From assembly GCF_014356525.2 (NCBI RefSeq), contig NC_052511.1:7775500-7839499 (forward strand): a stretch of DNA of 64,000 bases, given 5' to 3'. Below, in pieces: positions 1 through 12,900 of this stretch. The notes beneath the pieces were generated by a model. That model was not told the DNA's origin. It saw only the letters and a program-made list of their open reading frames with translations, and made no database searches. A program made the translations under genes and the position numbers. The stretch comes from Nilaparvata lugens. Taxonomy: Eukaryota > Arthropoda > Insecta > Hemiptera > Delphacidae. Numbering within the stretch: the stretch's first letter is position 1; every line of letters begins with the position of its first letter.

Positions 1-806
1 ATATCCCACAGCCTCAACAGTGGACCTCCCCACTCTGAATCCAAACTGCGTACCTGCAAATAAGCCATTAACCTCACAAAATTCATATAGCTGCTCTGCT
101 ATTACAATCTCGAATATCTTTGAGAGTATAGGTAATATAGATATTGGCCTGTAATTGTTGGGGTCACATCTATCACCTTTTTTAAAAACTGGAATCGTTT
201 TAGCCAATTTAAGCTGGCTAGGAAAAACAGACTGAGCTAAACATAGGTTTATACAGTATGTCAGGGGAACGACAATCAGCTTAATAATACTTTTTATAAA
301 CCTACTAGACATATAATAAAAGTCTTTACTAGTAGAGCTCTTCATACTGGATGTGATCCTCAAGATGTCCTCTGGTGTGACACTGCGCCAAGTCAGGGTA
401 GCCGCTGGTGGTTGCCTGGATTCTCTCAGCAGTTGTGTTGGTGATGCTGATGCCTCTGGAGAAGCAGCAATCCTCTCCCTGATGTGCTGGATAGAGTCAA
501 TCCAGTGGTCGCTCAGCTCCTCCGAAGACAGTGGGACACTTGCTGGGGCAGATGCTTTTGTCTCCCTTCGGATCACATTCCAGGCTGCCAGACACTTATT
601 TGAGGCCCCATTGATAATGTCTGCATTGTAGGAGAGCCTAGCCTGCCTGGTTTCACGATGGTATCTGACCTTAAGTCTTTGATACATAGACTTCGATTCA
701 CCTGAGCCCTCCTGTCGAAACCTTTCATAGGCCATCAGGACCAAGTCTCTCAGATTAATAAGATTTTGGCCTATCCAAGGAGATGTTCGTCCTCTCCCAG
801 CTTGCT
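1..806 (-). pseudogene. Non-LTR retrotransposon reverse transcriptase fragment
   Basis: Read on the minus strand it shows typical CR1/Jockey-group RT blocks: PVFKKGDRCDPNNYRPISIL, LSKIFEIVIAEQLYEF and AGTQFGFRVGRSTVEAV. Upstream of these is the linker region with GRGRTSPWIGQNLINLRDLV. It runs off the left edge before the catalytic YxDD block. Confidence 0.75.
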
Positions 807-810
807 TCTA

Positions 811-1310
811 TAATAATAATAATAATAAATAATTATCTTCTTACAGCTCAATCGTTTGATTGGTTGGCAGCCTTCCATCTAAATCTGTCCATTGCTACTC
901 TCTTCCATTGTTCATAGCTCATAGCACCCAGATCCTTCGTCATTTGTCCTAAGTACTGTAGCCGGGGTCTGCCTCGACCCCTTTGTCCATCAACTGTACC
1001 TTCCAGAATACTTGACGTGAATGCGTCGTGTCTTATTATGTGTCCAATCCAAGAATGTCGTCTTGCCTTGAGAAAATTCAGAAGAGATCTCTTTTCCACC
1101 GCCCTCTGGAATACCTCCTCATTCGTAACTCTGTCAGTCCATTTTATTTTGAGCATACGCCTCCAACACCACACTTCAAAAGCATTTAGAGTCTTTTCCT
1201 CAGCCTTACCAATAGTCCACGTTTCAGATCCATAAAGAGCTATACTCCAAATGCAACTCTTTATTAGTCTCTTTCTTATTTCCAAGGTTAGACTATTTGA
1301 GGAAAGAAGC
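811..1310 (-). pseudogene. RTE-like LINE, 3' terminal fragment
   Basis: Minus-strand open frame 1285-848 with GSETWTIGKAEEKTLNAFEV, WCWRRMLKIKWTDRVTN, ARRHSWIGHIIRHD and GQRGRGRPRLQYL. These are the C-terminal blocks of insect endonuclease-reverse transcriptase LINEs. It ends in an (AAT)n tract at 811-830, the usual short-repeat tail. It is 5'-truncated. Confidence 0.75.
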
Positions 1311-1575
1311 TGCCTTTTACTAATAATTATAGCTTAACAAAAATGTACTACTTGTCTTTGAAATACAACTTTAAAAACAGTATGTTTCATTTATTTATCC
1401 ATCATTTTTTCAAGAAAGTACTGACCGAGAGAGAAAATCTAAGTATACTCCTTGTACTAATTCTCTCCCAAATTTAGATAACATTTTAAAAGTCCGAAAT
1501 AGGAATATGATTTCACTCTTCTAAAATGTTGTTATTTTCACTCAAAAACTAAGACTATTAAATTATGGGATAATG

Positions 1576-1757
1576 CACTACCTCCGTAAACAAAGCCGTA
1601 GTGCATTCGTGTGACGTCAGCACAGGTAGGGCTCCTACCCTAATTAAAACACTAGCTGATATAGATCAGCTGAAATCTACGAATTTTTATTGGTGTAGGA
1701 GCCCTACCTGTGCTGACGTCACACGAATGCACTGCGGCTTTCTTTACGGAGGTAGTG
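1576..1757. mobile_element. Palindromic MITE, 7 bp TSD family, copy 1
   Basis: A near-perfect inverted repeat running from CACTACCTCCGTAAAC to its complement, flanked by the exact 7 bp duplication GATAATG (1569-1575 and 1758-1764). Both arms carry the palindrome TGACGTCA, a CRE-type site. Other copies are at 50772-51825 and 55594-55760, also with 7 bp duplications. It has no coding capacity, and the superfamily is unclear. Confidence 0.85.
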
Positions 1758-1865
1758 GATAATGTCTCTCATAATGAGTTATGAGGCTTGATTAACCCCT
1801 CACGTGATTCTGACGTAATAATCTGACAGGAGTTGGTGTATAGAAAAGTGCCTCCGACGTATATA

Positions 1866-2583
1866 CCGGGTGTTTCACAATGAATGACCCAATTTTAAAC
1901 AGTTATATTTATTTTTAAAAATGGTGTACACAAACCAATTTCACATCAAATTACTCACAGAAGTAAGAAGTTTATGATGATTTTTTATAACTGTTCTATG
2001 TGTCCTGATTTTGAGGCTCGGACGACATCTAAATGGTAGCCAAATTCATCCCAGACTGTTGATACCGCAAGATGTCTGTCATCTCGGACTGTAGCTACTG
2101 CATCAGTTATCCTGGTTTTTAGCTCCTCAATATCATCTGCTAAGGGAGGAACATAAACACGATATTCAAAGTTGTTCCTAGACTGTTGATACCGCAAGAT
2201 GTCTGTCTTCTCGGACTGTAGCTACTGCATCAGTTATCCTGGTTTTCAGCTACTCAATATCATGTGCTAAGGGAGGAACATAAACACGATATTCAAAGTT
2301 GTTCCTTCCTCAGCACTTGATATTGAGGAGCTGAAAACCAGGATAACTGATGCAGTAGCTACAGTCCGAGAAGACAGACATCTTGCGAACAGTCTGGGAT
2401 GAATTTGGATACCGTTTAGATGTCGTCCGAGCCTTAAAAGCAGGGCACATAGATCACTTATAAAACATCATCATAAACTTGATACTTCTGTGTGTAATTT
2501 GATGTAAAATTGGTTTGTGTACACGATTTTTTTAAAATAAATATAACTGTTTAAAATTGGGACATTCTTTTTGAAACACCTGG
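1866..2583. mobile_element. Mariner-like element, tail-to-tail snapback derivative
   Basis: Termini CCGGGTGTTTC and GAAACACCTGG are flanked by TA. The left half on the minus strand encodes a transposase C-terminus (VYVPPLADDIEELKTRI, VRASKSGHIEQL). The right half contains a second degraded copy of the same C-terminus on the plus strand. The element is therefore two 3' ends joined in inverse orientation, with the N-terminal and catalytic parts lost. Confidence 0.8.
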
Positions 2584-2585
2584 TA

Positions 2586-3250
2586 CATATATATGTTATG
2601 TTTATTGTGTTTGTATATGGCTTGTATGTGTGTGTAAAAATAAATTGAATTGAATTGAATTCACTTCTCGCATCGCTCGCATTATCCGTCTAGCCAGGGG
2701 GCTCGACCCCTGGACCCACGGCTGGACCATCCAGAAATAGGATCATCAGGCTCGCATCGCTCGCCTGCATTTTCCATTTGAACGTTCTTGCTTCCTTTCG
2801 TCAAAACTTCAAAGGGACTTTCAGACTTGATTCAATCAGCAGTTTCATTTGAATAAGGCTGCAAAAATCTTCATTTTCGTCAGAAATTGATAAATATTAA
2901 GTTATTTCTTGAAAGAAGACTTGGTTGGGATGAGAATTATTGTATTCCAGTCTAGAAGCTCTTTGGAATTTGAAACAGGAATGATGTGGAGAACTTAATA
3001 CACATCCATATCTGACCCTCTTAAGAATGAATACTTGAGAAATGTAGAAAAATGCATTGAAAAGTTATGCACTGTAATCTAAATACATTGTCAACTAAAT
3101 TCATGGAATCTCACTATAGATTTCTACCTGCTGTTCTTCAACTGGCGAATTAGTAATCCACTAATTAGTAATTAGTAAATTAGTAATCCACTAAATTATC
3201 ACCTGATGTAATGTGCCCGCACCCTTATAACGTGAATCCCTATATAGACG
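2586..3250. other. Intron, mostly unrecognised
   Basis: A short (GAATT)n run at about 2641-2662 is followed by a GC-richer patch (AGCCAGGGGGCTCGACCCCTGG hairpin-like, about 2693-2720) flanked by repeats of CTCGCATCGCTCGC. The rest is AT-rich with no coding signal seen. Confidence 0.4.
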
Positions 3251-3612
3251 TTGATGCTTACCCTGATTTTGGCCTCACTGTAGTGTAGAGTGTAGAGGAA
3301 TAATTTATCTTCGTTTCACATTTCATAACTATTATCATCTCATTGCATTTTACTTTGTTTAAACTAGGTAAATTAATAATTTCCATCTATTTATTCAAGT
3401 AAATTGAACTTCTGCGAGGTCTAGTGAAACAACTAGTTGATGCACATCCTGATTTTAACCTCACTATAGAGGAATAATTTATCTTCTTTTCACATCCCAT
3501 AAGTATTATCAATTCATTGCATTCAATTTATGTTTAAACTAGAAAATGAATTATTTCTATCTATCTATTTAAGGAAATGGAACTTCTGGGAGATCTAGTG
3601 AAACAACTAAAT
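3251..3612 (+). repeat. Two tandem decoy copies of exon 1 acceptor and exon start
   Basis: Two units (about 3251-3436 and 3437-3612, ~180 bp each) repeat TTGATGC..CCTGATTTT, a TCTATCTATTTA tract, and then GAACTTCTGCGAGGTCTAGT or a variant. That last part is the first ~25 bp of exon 1, followed by AAACAACTA in place of the real continuation. Each stops shortly after, so these are truncated partial duplications next to the real exon at 3714. Confidence 0.75.
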
Positions 3613-3713
3613 GACGACTATGCCATCTTATCATTCCCACTTACTTGTAACATAATACTGTTTATTTTTACTGACAAAAATCATTTATATTTATTTACTT
3701 TTTTCTATTGAAG

Positions 3714-3940
3714 GAAATGGAACTTCTGCGAGGTCTAGTGAACCAACAGGAGGCACTGGCTTCTCTTGCCGCTCTACTGATGACCACTGTGGGTCACAGT
3801 CTGCCCATCATCTGTGCCGAGGGGTTCACTCTGCTGCAACAGTTGCAGGCCTGCTATCGGCACACGGCCGTCATCTTCTGTCTGCAGCATATTGTGCCGC
3901 TATTCCTCGACTATCCGCAGTCGTTGATATCCAATGAGAA
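3714..3940 (+). CDS. EPG5: EPG5-like exon 1 of window
   Basis: The acceptor is the AG just before 3714 and the donor is GTGAGT at 3941. The open frame starts [20 protein letters not shown] and ends at LISNE plus two bases of the next codon (phase 2), which exon 2 completes. The segment is helical and leucine-rich. It is not the true gene start, because a splice acceptor precedes it and no initiator context is present. Two degraded copies of its first ~25 bases lie upstream at about 3404-3436 and 3572-3612. Confidence 0.8.
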
Positions 3941-6900
3941 GTGAGTTATTGGTGTAGAATAAAATGACACATGACACAAACATTTCACTGTTACAAAAAT
4001 GGACTGTATTACGCAAGAAGATCAATGAAACAAAAGATCTTAACATTACGAGTGTTTCGCACTTTCACTCATTATGCAAGAAGATCAATGAAACAAAAGA
4101 TCTTAATATTACGAGTGTTTTACACTTTCACTCAAAAATAGTCAAATTGTCTGTACTTCAAAGTTCACAACTCATCACCAACTCGCCAACCCCAGTTCAT
4201 GCATAGGCAGCATGGCAGATGGGTTTACACAGGAAGCTCTTAACAGAGCGCTCACAAAATGATACAAAACGGCGGTAACAGTTGCTGATCATTGACCGAG
4301 CGAAGTGAGGTCTAAGATTCAAGTCTACGGTTTGGATTTCTCTTAATGTTTAAATGTTTATATGTTGCGCATTTACGGCGAAACGCGGTGATAGATTTTC
4401 ATGAAATTTGACAGGTATGTTCCTTTCTAAATTGCGCGTCGACGTATATACAAGATTTTTGGAAATTTTGCATTTCAAGGATAATATAAAAGGAAAAAGG
4501 AGCCTCCTTCATACGCCAATATTACCGTAAAAATCAGACTATAGAATTATTAATCATAAATCAGCTGTCTAGTGGACTATAATACTACCCGTTCAAAAAC
4601 ATCGAACATCTTGAAAATGTATCATTCCATCAACGTTAGTAGACAGTTGACTATAAAGCCGCGTTTACACCAAAGTTAATAACAAAATGTTAATAACTTA
4701 ATCCATATAGATTCTATTAGACTAAACGAAACTTGACAAACACATTTGATCATCATGTGTATGATAAGTTATGTTCAATCTGATAGAATCTACAAGGATT
4801 TAGTTATTAAAATTTTGTTAATAACTTTGGTGTAAACGCAGCTTAGTACTACTTTTTCAAAAACATCGAACATCTTGAAAATGTATCTTTCCATCAACGT
4901 TGTAGACAGTTGCAGCCAGACCTGATAACAGCGCTCACACTCACATTCCGGGACGACACGTCACGGTACGATAGGACAGAAAGCTCTATGTTTATTTAGG
5001 ATTTTTTCTAGACATTTTAAATTGATAAATTATTTATTAATTTTTGAGAAAACATAACAACAGGTCAATGTAACTTACTGAGGTCTACTGTTCACAGAAC
5101 TACTAGTATTTTATAGGGGGGTTCACGATCTTGAGATAACCAGCTACATGATAATAAATGTTTCTTATGAATTGATATTGTGTTTTGACATGAATAGAGT
5201 CTATTGTAATGTATTTCGAATATTATTAATCATTCTCTTGCATTTTTTGTACAGATTTCGCAGCCTCATGATAAATCTGCTATCAGCTGACCGGACTTAC
5301 CTGAAGATGGCGAAAAATCTGATAGCTCCTGAGTTTCCAGGAATGGTTTTGAAACAGTTTGGCGACATGATCCAGTTTCATTTAGAAAATCATCATAGGT
5401 AAATCACAACTTCCTCTTGTTCCATTTCAACTGGATTCCGATGTTCTTAACATGACACATTTTGTGTAGCAATTTAAAGATTTTCAGTTCATCATTTTCA
5501 ATCAAATTGAAATCTGTTGATTTGTTACACATGTTCCTTTGTTACATGTGATGGAAATAAATGTTGCTTTTCATTTCGTAATCGACCTTTTCATGTAAAT
5601 GATATTTCAATGAAATAAATTAATAGATGATTATCCAGCTCCTTATAATAGGATTGCATAATCTTCAATTCAGACAATCTTGATTTCTATTTCAAAAAAA
5701 ATCAAAAATCAAAATTGTTTATTTATCCTTAATAATAATAACAAAAGATAAAAACTTAGAAATTAGAAATACATTATAATAATAATACACAGTATTGAAC
5801 TAAATAATACAATAAAAATAAGGAAGGTCCCCGCAAGGTGAAAAAACCTGTGCGCAGAGGCCGAGTGTTTGAAAAATCTAGATATTTTAAATTTTCAGGA
5901 AAAAAAAGATGAGTAGATTAATTCAGTGAAAGGAAACAATAAAAAACTGAATGAAAAATCACTGAATTTGAAAAGAAACTTACTAAACTTGAAAAGAAAC
6001 TAAAAAACAAGAAGAAAAAGGGGAGTAAGAAAGGATAGGGGAGAAGACAGAGGGAGACCTAATTAAGTTTTGTTTCTCAAGATGAATATTGGAGAGAATA
6101 AGAGAAAATTTACTTGGCTTTGGCAGCCACTATTTTAATTATTATGTCATTCGAAGCCAACCACTCATTTATATCTCTTACCAGCTTTTTACTCAACTTA
6201 TTGGTGATGAATTGACGAGGGATTTTATTTATGAGTTTTGATACAATGTATGAGAACTGTCTTCTGCAGATAGATAAATTAGTGTGTCAGCAACCTGAAA
6301 AGTAATGGATGAGGGACGGAGATTGTATGTAGATTCACGCAAATTGAATAGATCTTTATGTTTGTTCATATAAGTTATGAGAATTTTAATATACAACTGC
6401 CTTACAGTTAGAACCTTGAATTCAAACAAAAGATTTTCACTCGGATAGCATCTAGGCTTTCCTAGTATGGCTTTGATTAGGTTTTTTGAATGACTATTTA
6501 GTAAGAAAGTTTCATGTTCATGTTGTACACTCAATGCAGGTCGCAAGAATTATTTATTTATTTTATTCACAATCACAAATCATAATTAAAATATGATTGG
6601 GAGAATACAACAGGCATAGCCCAAAACTGTCTTCTCCCAAATTTTTACAAATAAAAGTCTCGAAAAAGGAGGTTAGATTTCACTTTTTACTTCAAAAAGT
6701 CCAATTTACACTTCAAAACTAATGAATAAACTAAAAATTCTAAATTTTGATACTTTAAAACTAATTAACAACAAAAATATTTCACTCAAATTTCTACAAA
6801 TTGGAAATTTTTGAGTAATTTAACAAAATTTTGAGCCAGAATAAAACACAACTTCACTATTAGCACAGCTGTTTTTGTCAGATCTATTTCTTCTTAATTG

Positions 6901-9900
6901 TTCTTTCCCAATCTTTTCTTCTTCTTGATATCCCTCCCTCTTCCTCTATTCTTTTTCTCCTTCTTTTTCTTCCTCTACTCCTTCTCATCCTCCGTTTCCC
7001 TCCGCAATTTGGTTATACAGGGTTAGAGGACTACTCAATTCATTCCAAACAAATTTAAAATTAATTGATTGCTATTGTAACCGCCCCCAAATGGGGTAGA
7101 ATTAAGAGATCTCTAAATTCTAAAGGGCGAGTCATGGACTTTATTAAACAACAAACTTTAGCATTCTATTAAACTTGTAAAATTGTATTAAATGAATTAA
7201 AGTCATTCAAATTTGGACAATAACAAAAATAATCTATATCGGTTCATTGCACATTCTAAAAATTCAAGATGACTGCATGTAAGATTTTGCTAACTGCTTA
7301 TCTGGATTCTAACTGTTCACGAAGGTAGCGTGGACTTTACTCATTTCTCTATTACAAATTTATGATACTAGGGACTCGGTCATTCAAGGGTTTTTAGCAT
7401 GAGCTAGAAAATATAATGGCACTAACAATCGATCAATTTATAAATTCATTACTATTTCGAAATTTCCACTACACTGATTACTCCCGGATAACTTACTAAT
7501 TTAAACAAACATTGACATATTCTCTTCAAATAATTAATAAACTACTTCAACTTAACTCACGGCGAAAATAATACATATTAACAAACTTAAACAGCAAACA
7601 AATTCAACACACACGTTAATTTTGAGCCCTCGAGGCCCGAGGCTACCTCTGGATTTTAAATGTGAATTCGGCCGCGGCTTGATTGGAACTGCACTATTCC
7701 ACGCAAATTATGTTCCCCTTCCACCAACGAGACAACGGTCCACGTGGAGACGAGCATAATTCCGTGGGAAAGGAAAATAATGCAAGTTTGAAATATTCCC
7801 AAATACTCGTGTATTTTCCATCGCTAACGGAAATACAGTTCCGTGAGAATACCTCAACCCTGCATAAAATTGGAGTCTTCCCGGACGCAAGTTGGCAAAG
7901 TCTTAATGTGAGAAAATTTTTTTTTAACAGAAAGATAAATTTCTCACGATAAAAATTTACACACAAAATTCAGCTACAAGATCACTAAAGTTTCATTGTT
8001 GAAGTCCTAATTCTACACTTTTCGAATGAACCCATACTAAATTTATCTCTATGAAAACACAAACCCATAATTAATTTATTTATTTCAATATCTCCACCAT
8101 CACACTATAATTAAAGCTACTCGTAGATTTTAAAGTTATATTTCAATTCATAAGAATGATTTGTAGTCTTGAGGTCAACCTCTAAATTAACGTTTCGCTT
8201 GACATTTTCGACTGCCAGGCGTACAGTGTTGATAAAAGCTGACTTGCAAGAGCACACCAAAGTCGGAAGTATTTTGAAACGTAACGTTAGTGACTGGAAT
8301 AAATCTAAGAGCATAATTTTTGCACTGATGGTGGGTGACTCTTCTGCCACTTGATTAGACGCTTGTATGGACACACTATTATTACTTTCCTTGCCCTATT
8401 ACCATAGGTAAGGAAAGTATTGCTTTCCAAAAAAATTAAGGTACCCTAATTTCAAGTTTTCTATACGTCTCAAGGTCCCCTGATTCCAAAAACATGATTT
8501 TTGGGTGTTGGTCTGTGTGTGTATGTGTGTATGTCTGTGAACACGATAACTCCATTACTAATCAACCGATGGACTTGAAATTTTAAACTTAAGGTCCTTA
8601 TACCATGAGGATCCGACATTAAGAAATTCAATAAAATTCAATTCAAAATGGCGGATAATTACTAAAAAACTAAGTTTTTCACGGTTTTCTCGAAAACGGC
8701 TCTAACGATTTTCTCCAAATTCATACCATGGATAGCTATTTATGAGCCCTATCAACTGACATGAGTCTCATTTCTGGGAAAATTGCAGGAGCTCTGTAAT
8801 ATTCTCGAGAAAAATGGCGGATAATCACTCAAAAACCATGTTATTCACGGTTTTCGAGAAAACGGCTCCAACGATTTTCTTCAAATTTTTACCATAAGCC
8901 CTAAAAAAAATTATAAGCCCTATCAACTGACATGAGTCTCATTTCTGGGAAAATTGCATGAGCTCCGTAATATTCTTGAGAAAAATGGCGGATGATTACT
9001 AAAAAACCATGTTTTTCACGATTTTCTCAAAAATAACTTGACTCATTTTTTTCAAATTTATACCCTGTATAGTTATTTATCAGCTCTATCAACTGGCATG
9101 AGTCTCCTTTCTGGGAAACTAATGGGGGGTCCACCCCATCCTTGAGAAATGGACTTGGGCATGAGGTATGTAGGTAGGTAGCGCAGTTCATAAAAAGAAC
9201 ACATAGTCGAAATATTTCATCTGTAGAACAGCTGTTTTGACGACTTTAAAAAAATGACGGCTAAAAAATCATCGAATTTTACAATTTACACAAAGGAAAA
9301 AGTACTCTGAAAACAATTATATATACACATATACTGACAGAAGTCTGATCGTAGTTTCAAATATGAGCAAGGAAATTTGTGTGAGTGTACCACACCAGAT
9401 TTTATAGAATAGTCGTCTATCGACAGTAATTTTCAGCGTGTGGACGGCTCCATCAAATCAGATTGCCTGAGCCGCCGTCCCGTCAGGAGACTCGTCCGCC
9501 GCCAGTCCAAAAATCTGGTGTGGTACACTCACACAACTTTCCTTGCTCATATTTGAAACTACGACCAGACTTCTGTCAGTATATGTGTATATATAATTGT
9601 TTTCAGAGTACTTTTTCTTTGCGTGAATTGTAAAATTCGATTATTTTTTTTCAGTCGTCATTTTTTTAAAGTCGTCAAAACAGTTGTTCTACAGATGAAA
9701 TATCTCGACTATGTGTTCTTTTTATGAACTGCGCTACCTACCTACCTCATGCACGAGAAGGAGGTTACTAAGTCCATTTCTCAAGGATGGGGTGGACCCC
9801 CCATTAGTTTCCCAGAAAGGAGACTCATGCCAGTTGATAGAGCTTATAAATAACGATACAGGGTATGAATTTGAAAAAAATTAGTCAAGTTATTTTTTGA

Positions 9901-12900
9901 GAAAATCGTGAAAAACATGGTTTTTTAGTAATTATCCGTCATTTTTCTCAAGAATATTACGGAGCTCATGCAATTTTCCCAGAAATGAGACTCATGTCAG
10001 TTGATAGGGATCATAAATAGCTATCCATGGTATAAATTTGAAGAAAATCGTTGGAGCCGTTTTCGAGAAAACCGTGAATAACATGGTTTTTGAGTGATTA
10101 TCCGCCATTTTTCTCGAGAATATTACGGAGCTCCTGCAATTTTCCCAGAAATGAGACTCATGTCAATTGATAGGGCTTATAAATAGCTAGCTATCCATGG
10201 TATAAATTTGAAGGAAATCGTTAAAGCGGTTTTCGAGAAAACCGTGGAAAACATGGTTTTTTAGTGATTATCCGCCATTTTTTCCGCCATTTTGAATTCA
10301 ATTTTATTGAATTTCTTATTGTCAGATCCTCAAGGTATAAGGACCTTAAGTTTAAAATTTCAAGTCAATCGGTTAATTAGGAATGGAGTTATCGTGTTCA
10401 CAGACATACACACATACACACACACACATACACACACACAGACCAACACCCAAAAATCATGTTTTTGGACTCAGGGGACCTTGAAACGTATAGAAAACTT
10501 GAAATTAGACTACCTTAATTTTTTATGGAAAGCAATACTTTCCTTACCTATGGTAGTAGGGCAAGGAAAGTAAAAACCGCTACGTATGGTCTGTCTGGCC
10601 CTTAGAAGGAGCCTGACTTTATGTAAGCCTGCAAGTATTGTAATCTATGCAAATAAACAAATCCAAATCGGAGATTTTTCAGATACAGTCTTGTTAGTTA
10701 TCATGAACTAATGTGTGAGATTTAATAGAATCTCCATTTCTATCTATGTAAACAATCAGATTTTACATTTAATTTTTCAGATACAGTCTGCCAACTTGTG
10801 CCCCGTTGGCCCAACTGTGGCTGCAGGCTCTATGCAGTGTGTGGGCTGACGAACCGGGTAGTGTTGTCTATCTCATGGATATTGTACTGGCTGTTGCATT
10901 CTTCCGTTCTGAGCTCAAAGTCGCTTGCTCCGGAATTCTTTCACAGCTACTTCAGGTGTGTACAATTCTAGTACATTCTGTTACATCTTGCTCAAGCGTT
11001 GATTTATATTTTATGGCATATCAACACTATTTTCATTTATTCATTGTATAAAAATTACAATATCGGATAGAAGTAAACTAAACTTCTTCTTGTTCTAAAT
11101 TTTGTTAAAATTCTCTGTAAGAAATTTTTTTTCATAGAATTTTTCTGTTGTTTTTCTGTGGAAATTATTTAACTGTTATTTGATTAGAAATTATTTATAT
11201 AGCTGAGCGGCCTACTCCTCTGAGTATTATTAGTTGTTTTGTTTTATTAGGAGTAGTATACCCCAATCGGGCTTATGCGTAGGGTTGTCCACTTTTATTT
11301 CACATTTTTATATCTTTCTTTGTTATTTTGTATTATGTTTGTGAAACAATAGTTATTTGTATATCTAGAGTGAAAAGTACGACTTTTTCTCCCTGTGGGA
11401 AAAAGTTTGAAGCCCGAGGCGTAGCCGAGGGCAGCAATTTTCCTGAGGGAGAAAAAGTATTTTTCGCTCGTGATGTACACAACATTTTTCCTCCATCTAC
11501 ATTTTTTTATAGAAACTGCAAATAAAATCATTGTAATAACTTACGCATTGGTGACAATGATTCCTAACAACATAACCTAAATCTAAAACCTAAAAACCGG
11601 TCGTCTGATTGGCACTGCCGATTGCGCTATCTATGGGCAAAAGTTGTAACAATTATATCAGCTGAGCAGCTACCAAAAATGGCTAACTCCAGATCACGCG
11701 GTTCAGATTTGAATTGCAGATCAAAAATATTTGTTGGCTGGTATTTTGAATAGAATAAAATATTTTAAAAATTGTATAAATGTTTATCGTCTACTAATAT
11801 TAAGAATATAATAATTATCATACAAACATATATTTCATGAGTTAATCAAATTTCTGGTTGTGGTATTGAATTCAGTTGACTCAATGACAGACACCTCTAT
11901 TATGCTTTCTCATCTGAGCTTAGACCTTCTAACCTATTACAATGTAAGTTTCAAAATAGAGATGCTCCCCATGTTATTTAAATGGAGTCACTTTTACTCC
12001 CTAGGGAGTTTTTCTGTTTTTTACTACCGAAAGCGAAAAAGTGACACTTTAGTATTAGGTTTCAGGGAGTAAAGTAAGTACTTTAGACAGTAGGTGGAGG
12101 AAAATGAATTTATTGATTAAAAACAAATTATATTCATGAAACAGAGAAATCTGATATTTGAGAGCTTGTTCAATATTGAATGAAAACGTCTTGATATTAT
12201 CAAAACCACTAGTTTATTAAAAGAATTTGAAATACTAAATTCTGTTGTTAACTAATATTATCAATCTCCAGTAAACTGGAAGTGTATACATCGAGCAACA
12301 GAATATATAGTGTGGGTGAAGCTCGACGATTGGCCATTATCTGTTGACCAATGAAGGTTGTTGATCTTTTTCATTGGTTGAGACTAGACACTCTCAAGCA
12401 TTCCAAATATGGTCATGGAAACCATGAAACAACAACATACCGTATGTGAAAATACAAGAAATAGTAAAACAAGAAAATATGTGAAAATGGTAGAAGATTT
12501 ATATCAAGAGAGAAGCCAATGTTAAAGAATGCTTATTCAAGAGTAACTTGGATTTAGTTGTTGTCTTACTAAAAAAATAACGACTATTTAGTTGTTTTAC
12601 TGAGAAAGTAACTTGAAGACCAAGTAATTTGCTCAAAATATTGTGCGTCTCACTTCCCAACAATAAAGTTAAATTTGAGTGCAGTATATTCAATTGACTT
12701 GAACCAGTTTTTATCCACAATTGTAATAGTGTAATTTGGTAATATTTACTGAAAATAAATTGAATATCAATTTGTTTTACTTAGATTTTTCTTTGCTAAT
12801 ATAAGATTTTCTCTATTAAAGCTTTCTTGTGAAGAACTGCAAAACTCAGAGGTGAGCCATTAAATGATAAAGCAGTTAGATCTTCAGAGAAACCATTCAT

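Noticed and set aside
353..631. Plus-strand 92-codon frame
   Set aside because: It is the antisense of a LINE RT linker region readable on the minus strand (GRGRTSPWIGQN to PVFKKGD blocks).
4294..5107. Helitron call for repeat R1
   Set aside because: The 3' CTAG and short hairpin fit, but the 5' end does not start with TC and no Rep/helicase is present.
7683..7966. Overlapping open frames on both strands
   Set aside because: They mirror each other, have no recognisable domain and no splice phase fit to the EPG5-like gene.
10400..10445. Protein-coding frame with His/Thr repeats
   Set aside because: It is the AC microsatellite in the right arm of the 2.2 kb palindrome.
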